From Viridibacillus arenosi (GTDB lineage Bacteria; Bacillota; Bacilli; Bacillales_A; Planococcaceae), in NCBI RefSeq assembly GCF_001955655.1, contig NZ_MSPW01000002.1, positions 248,001 through 312,000 on the forward strand: a DNA stretch of 64,000 nucleotides, read 5' to 3'. The notes beneath the pieces were generated by a model. It was not told the origin of the DNA and ran no database searches. It saw only the letters and a list, made by a program, of their open reading frames with translations. The translations under genes and the position numbers were made by a program. Positions 29,681-38,195 of this stretch are shown one piece after another. Position 1 is the first letter of the stretch. Every line of letters begins with the position of its first letter.

Positions 29681-29965
29681 TTTTAAAACCTCTTTCGTAA
29701 GATTGATGGAATATATTTTTCAACAATATGAGGTGATAGATAAAATAAAATGCAAGTGGTTCAAATAACCTGTTTTATATATTAAACTATACACTTATAT
29801 CATACCTTCTTCTGTGATATATAGCATATGTTTTCATTGATTATTCACAAAAAACATTTTAAATTGTGATAAAAGTCGTATCTTTTAGGATAATTTTTAT
29901 TTATAATCTAGTTTATAGATGAGGATATACGAATATACAAAAAAATATAATAGGAGAATTAGAAT
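29681..29965. other. Divergent intergenic region between minor-pilin and main pilus operons
   Basis: A 285-base, very AT-rich interval that must hold promoters for both pilus operons. TATAAT at 29902-29907 on the plus strand is a candidate -10 box, but no convincing -35 box accompanies it. No open reading frame or stable hairpin was noticed. Confidence 0.4.
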
Positions 29966-31282
29966 ATGAGGTTATTTACGAAATTTACAATAATTACACT
30001 GCTAGTATTCGGTTTTCTTGTTTCATTTGAATATAACGGGGATAAAGCATTAGCTGCTCCAAAAGGTTCTACTATAGGTAATGTATCTATAGAGAATTTG
30101 TCTAAGGAAGAGATGAAAAAACAGTTAAATGCAGCCGTTGATACATGGCAAAGTAGCGAAATATTGATAATGGTTGGGGAAAAAGAGATTTTATTGACCG
30201 GGGAAGATTTCAAATTCGATATAAATGCCTCTATTAGACAATATGAACTTAGTATTGAGAAACCTTGGTATGCGTTTTGGGAAAAGAAACGTATTGTACA
30301 TGAGTCTTTGATTGTAGAAGCAAATCCTACTTTAAAAGAGAAAATTGAAAACCAAACAAATTTAAAAGATGAAAATTTAATTACTCAAATTCTTGAAGCG
30401 GCATCTTATCTGAAGAGTTCTCCGATTAAGGTTGCAGTTAAAGATATATCAATCGATCAAGCTGAACGAATTTCATTTGAAACGATAGCTTTGAGTGAAA
30501 GCCAAACCGCAGAAATTTCGAAAATTGTTGCTCAATTAAATGGTTTTATAATTGAGCCGGAAAATGAAGTTTCATTTAATGAACTAATAGCCAATGCTTC
30601 TAACAATGAAAGTGTAATGACGATTGTAGCATCGGCTTTATATAGTTCAGTAGTACAAAGTAGCTTTGAAATTTTGGAAAGACATCAAGCTAATGAAATT
30701 CCAACCTATGTGAATCCAGGGTATGAAGCTGTTGTTAATCCAATATTTAAAAAAGATTTGCGATTTGTATCCCATAGTAAAGTACCAGCAAAAATTGTTG
30801 CTACAGTAAATTCAGGTGAATTAAAAATTGAACTATATTCTCTACGAGGCAATCCAAAAGTGTCAGTCTTTGAAGAGGATAAAAAAAATGTTAAGCCTCG
30901 AACTATTTATCGATATTCTTCTTATTTAGAAGAAGGAGAAAGAGAGATAGCTCAACAATCAGAATCAGGTCTACAACTAGTAATTTATCGTACAGTCACT
31001 AATGATGATGGAAATGAAAAGACAGAATTAATAAGTCAGAATTACTATGCTCCACAAAATGAAATTATTGAGCTTTCATCAAAACAAACACCGGTTGATT
31101 TGAATTCTGCAAGTGGAGAAGAAGTTTCAGAAGAATGTAATGAGGATGATACCTCAGATGTTTGCAAACCAACAACTACTAAACGAAAAAAAGCAACTAA
31201 AAGTAAAAATGGTAGTCCTGTTCCCGAAGGAAGCTACTATACCGAAACAGGGGATATTGTAACACCTGGTGATTCTAAATAA
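29966..31282 (+). CDS. Divergent VanW-family exported protein at head of pilus operon
   Basis: A 438-residue protein with an N-terminal signal peptide or anchor (about 8-22, ending near KALAAP). Residues about 190-285 resemble the VanW domain (IIEPENEVSFNEL, SALYSSVVQSSFEILERH, YVNPGYEAVVNP). The usual GGG-x-CQ stretch of VanW proteins is replaced by NNESVMTIVAS, so it is a diverged member. A small beta domain follows (about 290-370), then a low-complexity tail with two cysteines and a Lys/Thr-rich stretch. It is the first gene before pilB; an extracellular, wall-associated role in pilus passage is an inference. Ribosome binding site AGGAGA. Confidence 0.78.
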   Translation: MRLFTKFTIITLLVFGFLVSFEYNGDKALAAPKGSTIGNVSIENLSKEEMKKQLNAAVDTWQSSEILIMVGEKEILLTGEDFKFDINASIRQYELSIEKPWYAFWEKKRIVHESLIVEANPTLKEKIENQTNLKDENLITQILEAASYLKSSPIKVAVKDISIDQAERISFETIALSESQTAEISKIVAQLNGFIIEPENEVSFNELIANASNNESVMTIVASALYSSVVQSSFEILERHQANEIPTYVNPGYEAVVNPIFKKDLRFVSHSKVPAKIVATVNSGELKIELYSLRGNPKVSVFEEDKKNVKPRTIYRYSSYLEEGEREIAQQSESGLQLVIYRTVTNDDGNEKTELISQNYYAPQNEIIELSSKQTPVDLNSASGEEVSEECNEDDTSDVCKPTTTKRKKATKSKNGSPVPEGSYYTETGDIVTPGDSK

Positions 31283-31305
31283 GGTTGCAAAGAGGTGAAG
31301 GAGAA

Positions 31306-32970
31306 ATGAGTAAGGTAAAAAGAAAAAGACTCGGGGATTTATTAGTTGAAGCTAACGCAATTACTCAGGAGCAGTTAGATTATGCTCTAAAGAGTAGAAA
31401 TATAAATGAAAGACTTGGAGATTTTCTAATCAGAGAAAATTTACTAACAGAGCAATTATTAATTGAAGTACTAGAATTCCAATTAGGCGTACCTCATATT
31501 AGTATCAGTCAATATGCAATTGAACCGGAACTCATTCAACTAGTACCAAAAGAATTAGCTAAACGTTCGTTATTAATGCCTTTGACGCGTGAAAAGAATA
31601 AATTACTCATTGCTATGGCTGATCCTATGGATTATTTCGCGATAGAAGAAGTTCGTATGGTGACGGGCTGCCAAATAGAAACGAGTATTGCAACGAAGGA
31701 TGATTTATACCGTTCTATTTCTAAATACTATGATTTACAGGAGACAATGGATGCGGCGTTGAATGATTTTATCCCACTAGAAAAGGATGAAGAAGTAGAA
31801 ATTTTTGATGATGATTCTCCTATTGTTAAGTTAGTTAACCAAATTATCTCGAATGCTGTTGTTCAAAGAGCGAGTGATATTCACTTTGACCCACATGAAA
31901 CTGAACTACGTATTCGATTACGTATAGATGGTGTATTAAAAACAGAGCGTTCCCTTCCGAAACATATGCAAAATATGATCATCGCTCGTATTAAGATAAT
32001 GGGGAATTTGAATATTACAGAAAATCGTTTACCACAGGATGGGCGAATAAAGGCAAATATTAATCTTCACCCGATTGATATTCGATTATCTACGTTACCT
32101 ACAATTTATGGTGAAAAAGTTGTTATGCGTGTTTTGGATTTGAATAATTCACACGGAGATATTCGAAAGCTTGGGTTTTCAGATAATAACTTAGTGCATT
32201 TTAAAAAAATAATTTCTAAACCGAATGGAATCGTACTTATTACAGGTCCAACGGGTTCCGGTAAATCTTCTACATTATCTGCGACATTACATCATCTAAA
32301 TGGTGAAGATGTCAATATCGTGACAGTTGAGGATCCAGTTGAATATCAAATGGATGGTGTAAATCAAATTCAAGTTCGTGAAGAAATAGGATTGACGTTT
32401 GCTACTGGTTTAAGATCTATTTTACGTCAAGATCCAGACATCGTCATGATAGGTGAAATCCGAGATTTAGAAACAGCGCAAATTGCGACTCGTGCATCTC
32501 TAACTGGGCACCTAGTATTAAGTACATTACATACGAATAGTGCGGTTGAATCTATTTCTAGATTGATTGATATGGGGATTGAGCCGTTTTTAATTTCATC
32601 ATCAGTTGTCGGAGTAGTGGCGCAGCGTCTTGTTAGACGAGTCTGCCGTGATTGTGGTGAGTATCATGACTTATCTATACAGGAACAGGAGATTTTTGTG
32701 AAACATAATGTCCACGTTGAAAAAGTAAAGCGTGGTAAAGGATGCCCGTCATGCAATAAGACGGGATATAGAGGGCGACTTGCAATTCATGAAATACTCG
32801 TAGTCGATGATTATATAAAAGAATTGATACTAAATAAAGCAGGAATTGCAACGATTAAAAAGCAAATGTATAACAAAGGCTATCGAACATTATTAGAAGA
32901 TGGACTGTTAAAGGTAGCGGAGGGTATTACAACGACAGAAGAAATATTACGTGTAGCGACTGATAACTAG
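31306..32970 (+). CDS. pilB: Type IV pilus extension ATPase PilB, with MshEN-like N-terminus
   Basis: A 554-residue GspE/PilB ATPase that powers pilus polymerisation at the inner membrane. The N-terminus has two consecutive MshEN-like motifs: RLGDLL at 8-13 with L24/L28, and RLGDFL at 36-41 ending LEFQ (Q59), spaced as in c-di-GMP-binding domains; the first motif ends in R31 instead of Gln and the glycines are replaced. Then come Walker A GPTGSGKSS (about 314), Walker B region DPDIVMIGEIRD (about 383), His box and a four-cysteine zinc motif (CRDC about 446, CPSC about 479). Start 31306 was chosen for GAGGTG eight bases upstream. Confidence 0.95.
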   Translation: MSKVKRKRLGDLLVEANAITQEQLDYALKSRNINERLGDFLIRENLLTEQLLIEVLEFQLGVPHISISQYAIEPELIQLVPKELAKRSLLMPLTREKNKLLIAMADPMDYFAIEEVRMVTGCQIETSIATKDDLYRSISKYYDLQETMDAALNDFIPLEKDEEVEIFDDDSPIVKLVNQIISNAVVQRASDIHFDPHETELRIRLRIDGVLKTERSLPKHMQNMIIARIKIMGNLNITENRLPQDGRIKANINLHPIDIRLSTLPTIYGEKVVMRVLDLNNSHGDIRKLGFSDNNLVHFKKIISKPNGIVLITGPTGSGKSSTLSATLHHLNGEDVNIVTVEDPVEYQMDGVNQIQVREEIGLTFATGLRSILRQDPDIVMIGEIRDLETAQIATRASLTGHLVLSTLHTNSAVESISRLIDMGIEPFLISSSVVGVVAQRLVRRVCRDCGEYHDLSIQEQEIFVKHNVHVEKVKRGKGCPSCNKTGYRGRLAIHEILVVDDYIKELILNKAGIATIKKQMYNKGYRTLLEDGLLKVAEGITTTEEILRVATDN

Positions 32971-32981
32971 GATGTGAGGAA

Positions 32982-34025
32982 ATGGCAAAATCTATTATAG
33001 AATTACTAATTTATGCGGACGACAGTGACGCTTCAGATTTACATGTAACTGTAGGTGTACCTCCGCATTATCGGATTAACGGACAATTGCAACCGTATGG
33101 AGAAGAGAATCTGACACCTGATGATTTAGAGCTGATGATAAAAGAAATTCTGCCTCCGCATCGTCAGGAGGAATATGAAATAAAAGGTGAAGTTGATTTC
33201 AACTACTCACTCCCTGGAAGATGTCGGTTCCGTATGAACGCCTATCATCAGCGCAATAGCTGTACATTAGCAGCACGTAAAATTACATCTGAAATTCCAA
33301 CAATCGATCAATTAGGCATGCCGGAAGTATTGAAAAATTTATGTAGTAAACCCCAGGGGCTCATTCTTGTAACAGGACCAACAGGCTCAGGTAAATCTAC
33401 AACTTTAGCCGCAATGATTGACTATATTAACACCAATAATGCGAAACATATTATTACGCTAGAAGATCCTATTGAATATTTGCATAAACATAAAATGTCG
33501 ATTGTAAACCAACGAGAAGTAGGAACAGATACGAATAGCTTTGCAAACGGTTTACGTTCAGCTCTTCGTCAAGATCCAGATATTATTCTAGTAGGAGAAA
33601 TGCGTGATCATGAGACGATTTCAACAGCAATTACAGCTGCTGAAACAGGACATTTAGTCATGGCGACATTACATACAAGTAGTGCTCCAACGACAATTGA
33701 CCGTATTATCGACGTCTTCCCACCTCATCAGCAAAGTCAAATTCGTATTCAGCTAGCGAATGTGTTACAAGGAATTATTTCACAGCGACTGTTTAAACGA
33801 ATAGACAAGCCAGGTAGAGTAGCAGCAACAGAAATTTTAGTACATACTCCATCTGTTTCTAATTTAATAAGAAATGATAAAGTACATCAAATTCCGAATA
33901 TCATGCAAACAAATCGAGCAGTTGGCATGCATACAATTGAAAGTTCTATTCAACATCTTTTAGCGAAGAAAATAATAGATTTTGAAATTGCCAAAACGTA
34001 TTTGAATGCAGGTGAATTTGGATGA
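32982..34025 (+). CDS. pilT: Type IV pilus retraction ATPase PilT
   Basis: A 347-residue PilT, which drives pilus disassembly and twitching motility. It lacks the MshEN and zinc regions of PilB. Walker A GPTGSGKSTT, the Asp box DPIEYLH, Walker B DPDIILVGEMRD and the His box ETGHLVMATLHT are present. A C-terminal SNLIRNDKVHQIPNIMQT corresponds to the PilT retraction signature. The presence of PilT argues for a retractile pilus rather than a secretion-only pseudopilus. Overlaps pilC by 4 bases. Confidence 0.96.
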   Translation: MAKSIIELLIYADDSDASDLHVTVGVPPHYRINGQLQPYGEENLTPDDLELMIKEILPPHRQEEYEIKGEVDFNYSLPGRCRFRMNAYHQRNSCTLAARKITSEIPTIDQLGMPEVLKNLCSKPQGLILVTGPTGSGKSTTLAAMIDYINTNNAKHIITLEDPIEYLHKHKMSIVNQREVGTDTNSFANGLRSALRQDPDIILVGEMRDHETISTAITAAETGHLVMATLHTSSAPTTIDRIIDVFPPHQQSQIRIQLANVLQGIISQRLFKRIDKPGRVAATEILVHTPSVSNLIRNDKVHQIPNIMQTNRAVGMHTIESSIQHLLAKKIIDFEIAKTYLNAGEFG

Positions 34026-35227
34026 CAGTATATCGCTATAGTGGTCGGTCATCAAAGGGATCTACGGAGAAGGGAACTATTGAAGCTGGCACCAAGCAAT
34101 TAGCCGTTAAAAAATTGCGAGATCAAGGCATTAATCCTAGACAAATTGAAGAATCCAAAAGTATTTTGCACAAAGATTTATCGCTTGGTAGTGGAGTGAA
34201 AAATGAGGACTTTGTTATTTATTGTCGCCAATTTGCAACGCTGATTCGAGCAGGTATATCGATCGTAGAAGCAACACGGATTCTTAGTGCGCAAACGTCT
34301 AGTAAGGCGCTAAAAAAAGCTTTAGTTAGTGTGGAAGAGGATATACGCTCCGGTATTGCTTTTTCTGCCTCAGCAGCAAAATATCCTAAGATTTTTCCGA
34401 CGCTCTTTATCAATATGATGAAAGCTGGGGAAGCAACAGGTAATTTAGATGACACATTAGATCGAATGGCTTTTAGCTATGAGAAATCGTTTAAATTACA
34501 GAAGAAGATTCAATCGGCTATGACTTACCCGATTGTGTTAGTTATATTAATCGTTTTTGTGGCCGTTTTTATGCTGCTATGGCTTGTCCCAAGATTTACA
34601 GCGTCCTTTGCTAGTTTTGGTGCTGAACTACCAGCCATTACATTGGTTGTCCTGGCATTTAGCGATGCTTTGAAAAAATTCTGGTGGCTATTTTTACTCG
34701 TAGCTATAGTTGCAATCGGAGGATTTGCTTTTCTATTTAAGAAGAATGAAAAAATTAATTTTATGACGCACTATATCCTACTGAAAATGCCGATTTTCGG
34801 AAAAGTACTGCAAAAATCGGCTATTGCTCGTATGACTAGAACGTTATCAACCTTATTTAGTAGTTCAGTCCCCATATTAAGTGCTTTAGCTATTGTTGAG
34901 AAAATTATCGGTAACCCTGTAATAGAAGAAGTGATTAGTGAATCTAAAAGTTCATTAGAAAAAGGGAGTCCACTATCGCAGCCGTTAGAGAAAAGCTGGG
35001 TATTCCCACCACTTGTAACGCAAATGGTTGCTATCGGAGAGCAAACGGGTTCTTTAGATTATATGCTAGAAAAAATAGCGGAGTTTTACGAGGATGACGT
35101 GGATCGTACAGTCGATTCGCTGAAATCCTTAATTGAACCATTAATGATTTTGCTATTAGCAGCTATTGTTGGATTTATAGTAGCAGCCATTATGCTACCG
35201 ATGTTTAATTTATATGAACAAATCTAG
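34022..35227 (+). CDS. pilC: Type IV pilus inner-membrane platform protein PilC
   Basis: A 401-residue PilC/GspF protein. An N-terminal region (1-55) is followed by two homologous GspF domains (about 65-190 and 270-395), with three membrane helices (near 170-190, 215-240 and 370-395). The conserved motifs ATRI and GEATGNLDDTL in the first domain and GEQTGSLDYMLEKIAEFY in the second are clear. It links the ATPases to the growing pilus. Confidence 0.95.
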   Translation: MTVYRYSGRSSKGSTEKGTIEAGTKQLAVKKLRDQGINPRQIEESKSILHKDLSLGSGVKNEDFVIYCRQFATLIRAGISIVEATRILSAQTSSKALKKALVSVEEDIRSGIAFSASAAKYPKIFPTLFINMMKAGEATGNLDDTLDRMAFSYEKSFKLQKKIQSAMTYPIVLVILIVFVAVFMLLWLVPRFTASFASFGAELPAITLVVLAFSDALKKFWWLFLLVAIVAIGGFAFLFKKNEKINFMTHYILLKMPIFGKVLQKSAIARMTRTLSTLFSSSVPILSALAIVEKIIGNPVIEEVISESKSSLEKGSPLSQPLEKSWVFPPLVTQMVAIGEQTGSLDYMLEKIAEFYEDDVDRTVDSLKSLIEPLMILLLAAIVGFIVAAIMLPMFNLYEQI

Positions 35228-35242
35228 TGAATTTTTAATTGG

Positions 35243-35332
35243 AAGGAGGTGAAAGGACAAATGACAACCGAGCAAGTACAACTAACATCTAAGGATCAAC
35301 TTACATATACGAAAAAAGGAGGTTTTATCATG
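35243..35332 (+). promoter_or_regulatory. Two in-frame ribosome binding sites and starts before pilA
   Basis: AAGGAGGTGA (35243-35252), close to a perfect anti-16S match, precedes ATG at 35261. A second strong site, AAGGAGG (35316-35322), precedes ATG at 35330 in the same frame. The first start would give a 36-residue leader before the prepilin cleavage site, the second a normal 13-residue leader. Confidence 0.7.
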
Positions 35333-35770
35333 AATAAGATCAAAAAAATGATAAAAAATGAAAGAGGTATGACTTTAATCGAACTATTAGCAGTAATCGT
35401 TATTATCGCGATTATCGCACTAATCGCTATTCCTGCGATTGGGAATATTATAAATAACTCAAATGATAAAGCAATTTTAGCCGACGCTTCAAATATTCTT
35501 TCTGGAGCGAAAATTGCATTTACAGATGGAGAATGTTCAGAGAATGAATGTACAGCGGACCAGTTGAAAAGTTTTGTAACTAAAGATGGCACTGATTTAT
35601 CGGGTGTTTCTGTAAAACGTGCTGATGGTGTTTATACTGTTACGTATCCTGCATTAGCAGAAATGAAAGGGAAATTCAAAGACGAAGCTACAGATGGAAC
35701 AATTACAAGTGATAAATTAGCGAAATTAATGGGTAACAAGAAGGAAACAACTCCACCGACAGGAAATTAA
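35330..35770 (+). CDS. pilA: Major type IVa-like prepilin PilA
   Basis: A 146-residue prepilin. The leader MNKIKKMIKNERG ends at the cleavage site and the mature protein starts MTLIELLAVIVIIAIIALIA, with Glu at position 5; methionine rather than phenylalanine is residue 1. The globular domain has one cysteine pair (GECSENEC) likely to form a disulfide, and a short Pro/Thr-rich end. A longer form starting at ATG 35261 is possible. Its place after pilB-pilT-pilC, strong ribosome binding sites and a hairpin just downstream fit the main, abundant subunit. Confidence 0.9.
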   Translation: MNKIKKMIKNERGMTLIELLAVIVIIAIIALIAIPAIGNIINNSNDKAILADASNILSGAKIAFTDGECSENECTADQLKSFVTKDGTDLSGVSVKRADGVYTVTYPALAEMKGKFKDEATDGTITSDKLAKLMGNKKETTPPTGN

Positions 35771-35775
35771 AAAAG

Positions 35776-35859
35776 TACAGCAGCCTCCGCTGCTGTATTC
35801 CCTTTAATCTTTCGTTGAAGAAAGCCATAGATAGCATTTCAAATGCATTCCCGGCTTTC
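35776..35859 (+). promoter_or_regulatory. Tandem hairpins between pilA and pilM
   Basis: TACAGCAG (35776-35783) pairs with CTGCTGTA (35790-35797) around six bases. A second structure pairs GAAAGCC (35820-35826) with GGCTTTC (35853-35859) and contains an inner GCATTT/AAATGC stem. Neither has a long T run. They could attenuate read-through into pilM or protect the 3' end of pilA mRNA. Confidence 0.6.
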
Positions 35860-35901
35860 TCCACCGAAGTATTAAAGCTTTTCGATGTGGGAGGTACTCT
35901 G

Positions 35902-36876
35902 ATGATATTTAAGAAGAAAAAGCGACAACTGTCATTTATATATAATGATTATGCAATGCATATGTTAGCAGTCAGTTCAAATGATTTAGAGCAGGCTACA
36001 ATAGAAGGTATTCCTTTAGATGAAGGTATTGTGGTGGATGGTGTCATTGAAGATGAGCTTTCTTTTTTTGAGCTACTAAAGGAGCAAGTAAAAAAATATG
36101 GACTTAAAGGTCAGAATGTACGCTTTTTTGTGCCTGATAGTACAGTCATGATGAAGGTAATTGAGCATCCACAGGAATTAAAGGGAGAAGAAGCGATTAA
36201 AGAGTATGTAGAGATGGAGCTAGGACGTTCAATTCATCTACCATTTGAAGATGCACTTATTGATATTTATGATGCACAGGCTGGGGATGGAAAGGCGACT
36301 TTATTTGCTACGAGTGCAGATGAGATTCAGAAGTTGACGGGGCTATTAGCTGATGCTGGCTTATCACCTGTTGTAGCGGATATTAAAGCGATTTCTAATC
36401 TACGTTTGCTTGAAATGGTTATGCCGAATATACATAACAGCATTACGCTAATTACAGATTGGTCTATTAATGAGCTCTCAATAACAATTTATTCGCAAGG
36501 GGAAGTCGAATTTTTACGCTATCAAACGATTAATACAGAGCGTAGTAAATGGTACCCGAAACACACGGAAGATGCTTTTGATTATGCTTACAGTGATGAT
36601 GTGATGAATTATAAAACAGCATTAATGGAGCCGTTATCTGAAATTGATCGTATTTTAAACTTTTATCACTATTCTTTAAATAAAGGTGAAAAGAGCGTAG
36701 GGAATATTGTTGTTATAGGAGATTCTCCTGAGCTGCTATACATCATTGACATGCTAGAAAGTCAATTAACTTTGCCGGTACATACTTTAACAGATTCAGT
36801 GATTACTAGTAAGTTTCCTAACTTTAAGGCATCACAATCAAGTTTAATTGGACTAGCCTTAAAGGAGGTAGAGTAG
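35902..36876 (+). CDS. pilM: Type IV pilus assembly protein PilM
   Basis: A 324-residue cytoplasmic, actin/FtsA-like PilM. The stretches IVVDGVIEDELSFFELLKEQ and NVRFFVPDSTVMMKVIE match the start of PilM proteins. Start 35902 has GGAGGT just upstream; the frame is open to 35815 without a ribosome binding site. PilM binds the N-terminal peptide of PilN, which is encoded next. Confidence 0.87.
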   Translation: MIFKKKKRQLSFIYNDYAMHMLAVSSNDLEQATIEGIPLDEGIVVDGVIEDELSFFELLKEQVKKYGLKGQNVRFFVPDSTVMMKVIEHPQELKGEEAIKEYVEMELGRSIHLPFEDALIDIYDAQAGDGKATLFATSADEIQKLTGLLADAGLSPVVADIKAISNLRLLEMVMPNIHNSITLITDWSINELSITIYSQGEVEFLRYQTINTERSKWYPKHTEDAFDYAYSDDVMNYKTALMEPLSEIDRILNFYHYSLNKGEKSVGNIVVIGDSPELLYIIDMLESQLTLPVHTLTDSVITSKFPNFKASQSSLIGLALKEVE

Positions 36877-36879
36877 GGT

Positions 36880-37467
36880 ATGATTCCAGATATTAATCTC
36901 TTACCTAAGATAGAAAGAAAAAAGACAAATAGTCTACTTTTTTGGTTATTTGTAGCTGTCATTTGCTTGTTATTTATTGCTATTGGGGTGAAATATTTCT
37001 CGTTAAAAAGTGAGGTTGAATCTTTGTCCTCAGAGCAACAAGGTTTATCAACAAAAATTGATCGTTATAAAGACCAAATCGCGAATATTCAGAAGCAATC
37101 ACAAGGTACACTTGCACAATCTGTACAATTTGTTGAATCGGTTTCATACCCGGTTGCACCGATTATTGATAGTTTAGAAGGTCATCTTGAATCGTACGAA
37201 AAGCTTACGGATATTAAATACGGTCCTGAAGGTATTGTAGTGACAATCGACTTTGAAACGCTTAACGACGTATCTCTGTATGTTCAAAAATTATTAATGG
37301 ATCATTTATATACAGATGTCCAAATTGAAAAAGTAACTTCTTTTAAACCAGAAAAAAACGAGTATAATGACGCCGATTCAGATGAGGATTTAGTACCCCG
37401 CTATACAGCAGAGTTTAAATTGGCTATTAGTAATTCAGATTTACTTGCGGAGGTAGAACGTCCATGA
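36880..37467 (+). CDS. pilN: Type IV pilus assembly protein PilN
   Basis: A 195-residue bitopic membrane protein. The N-terminal peptide MIPDINLLPK is the conserved PilM-docking motif. One membrane helix (about 20-42) is followed by a coiled coil (about 43-75) and an external ferredoxin-like domain. It forms the PilM-N-O alignment complex. Overlaps pilO by 4 bases. Confidence 0.9.
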   Translation: MIPDINLLPKIERKKTNSLLFWLFVAVICLLFIAIGVKYFSLKSEVESLSSEQQGLSTKIDRYKDQIANIQKQSQGTLAQSVQFVESVSYPVAPIIDSLEGHLESYEKLTDIKYGPEGIVVTIDFETLNDVSLYVQKLLMDHLYTDVQIEKVTSFKPEKNEYNDADSDEDLVPRYTAEFKLAISNSDLLAEVERP

Positions 37468-38174
37468 ATTCTTTAGGGAGTAATGAGAAATCAGCATATA
37501 TTCTTATCGGAATACTTGTTATCACAATCTTAGGCGCTATCTTTTATTACGCGGTATATCCAAAAATGGAGGAAAGTAATTCATTGAAATATCAAATCGC
37601 GGATATGAAGAAAGAGGCAGCCACACTAGATGAACAGCTTGATATAATGAAGGAAGAACAAAAAGCTAATGAGAAAAGTATGAGTGAATTAAAAACGAAA
37701 GTACCGTTAGATCGTGATTTAAGTAATGTGATTAATGCTATTGAACAAGTGGAATTAGTAAGTGAAACGAATGTAATTGATATTACATTTAATAATTATG
37801 ATGAGACAGTTAAAGAGACAATCCAAATGGAAGAAACCTCAACAAATAAGGAGCCACAAAATCAAGCAAGTAGTGATAATGTGAATGGTAATGATGAGAG
37901 CGAAACGTCGGTTACTCCTGTTTCGCCGATTGCATCTAGTAGTCTACCAGAAAAATTAAAGCTAATATCAATGACGCTATCAATTAATGCAAAGGATAAA
38001 AAAGAAATAAGAGCTTTTTTAAAGGAAGTTGAAGTATTGCCTCGTATTATGCGTATTGACTCTGTTGAGTACGAAATACCAAATACAGATGTACAAAGTT
38101 CAGGGGCAGATGAAGCGCATGAAGCTACCGTTCAACTCACAGTATTCTACTACGAGGGTTCAGTAGAAGAATAA
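37464..38174 (+). CDS. pilO: Type IV pilus assembly protein PilO
   Basis: A 236-residue protein with one membrane helix (about 12-33), a coiled coil (about 35-80) and an external domain. A Ser/Asn/Glu-rich insert (about 125-155) splits the external part. The C-terminal LKEVEVLPRIMRIDSVEYEI is the segment matched by the remnant at 26534-27079. It pairs with PilN outside the membrane. Confidence 0.88.
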   Translation: MNSLGSNEKSAYILIGILVITILGAIFYYAVYPKMEESNSLKYQIADMKKEAATLDEQLDIMKEEQKANEKSMSELKTKVPLDRDLSNVINAIEQVELVSETNVIDITFNNYDETVKETIQMEETSTNKEPQNQASSDNVNGNDESETSVTPVSPIASSSLPEKLKLISMTLSINAKDKKEIRAFLKEVEVLPRIMRIDSVEYEIPNTDVQSSGADEAHEATVQLTVFYYEGSVEE

Positions 38175-38195
38175 ACTATAATAAGAGGGATATAA

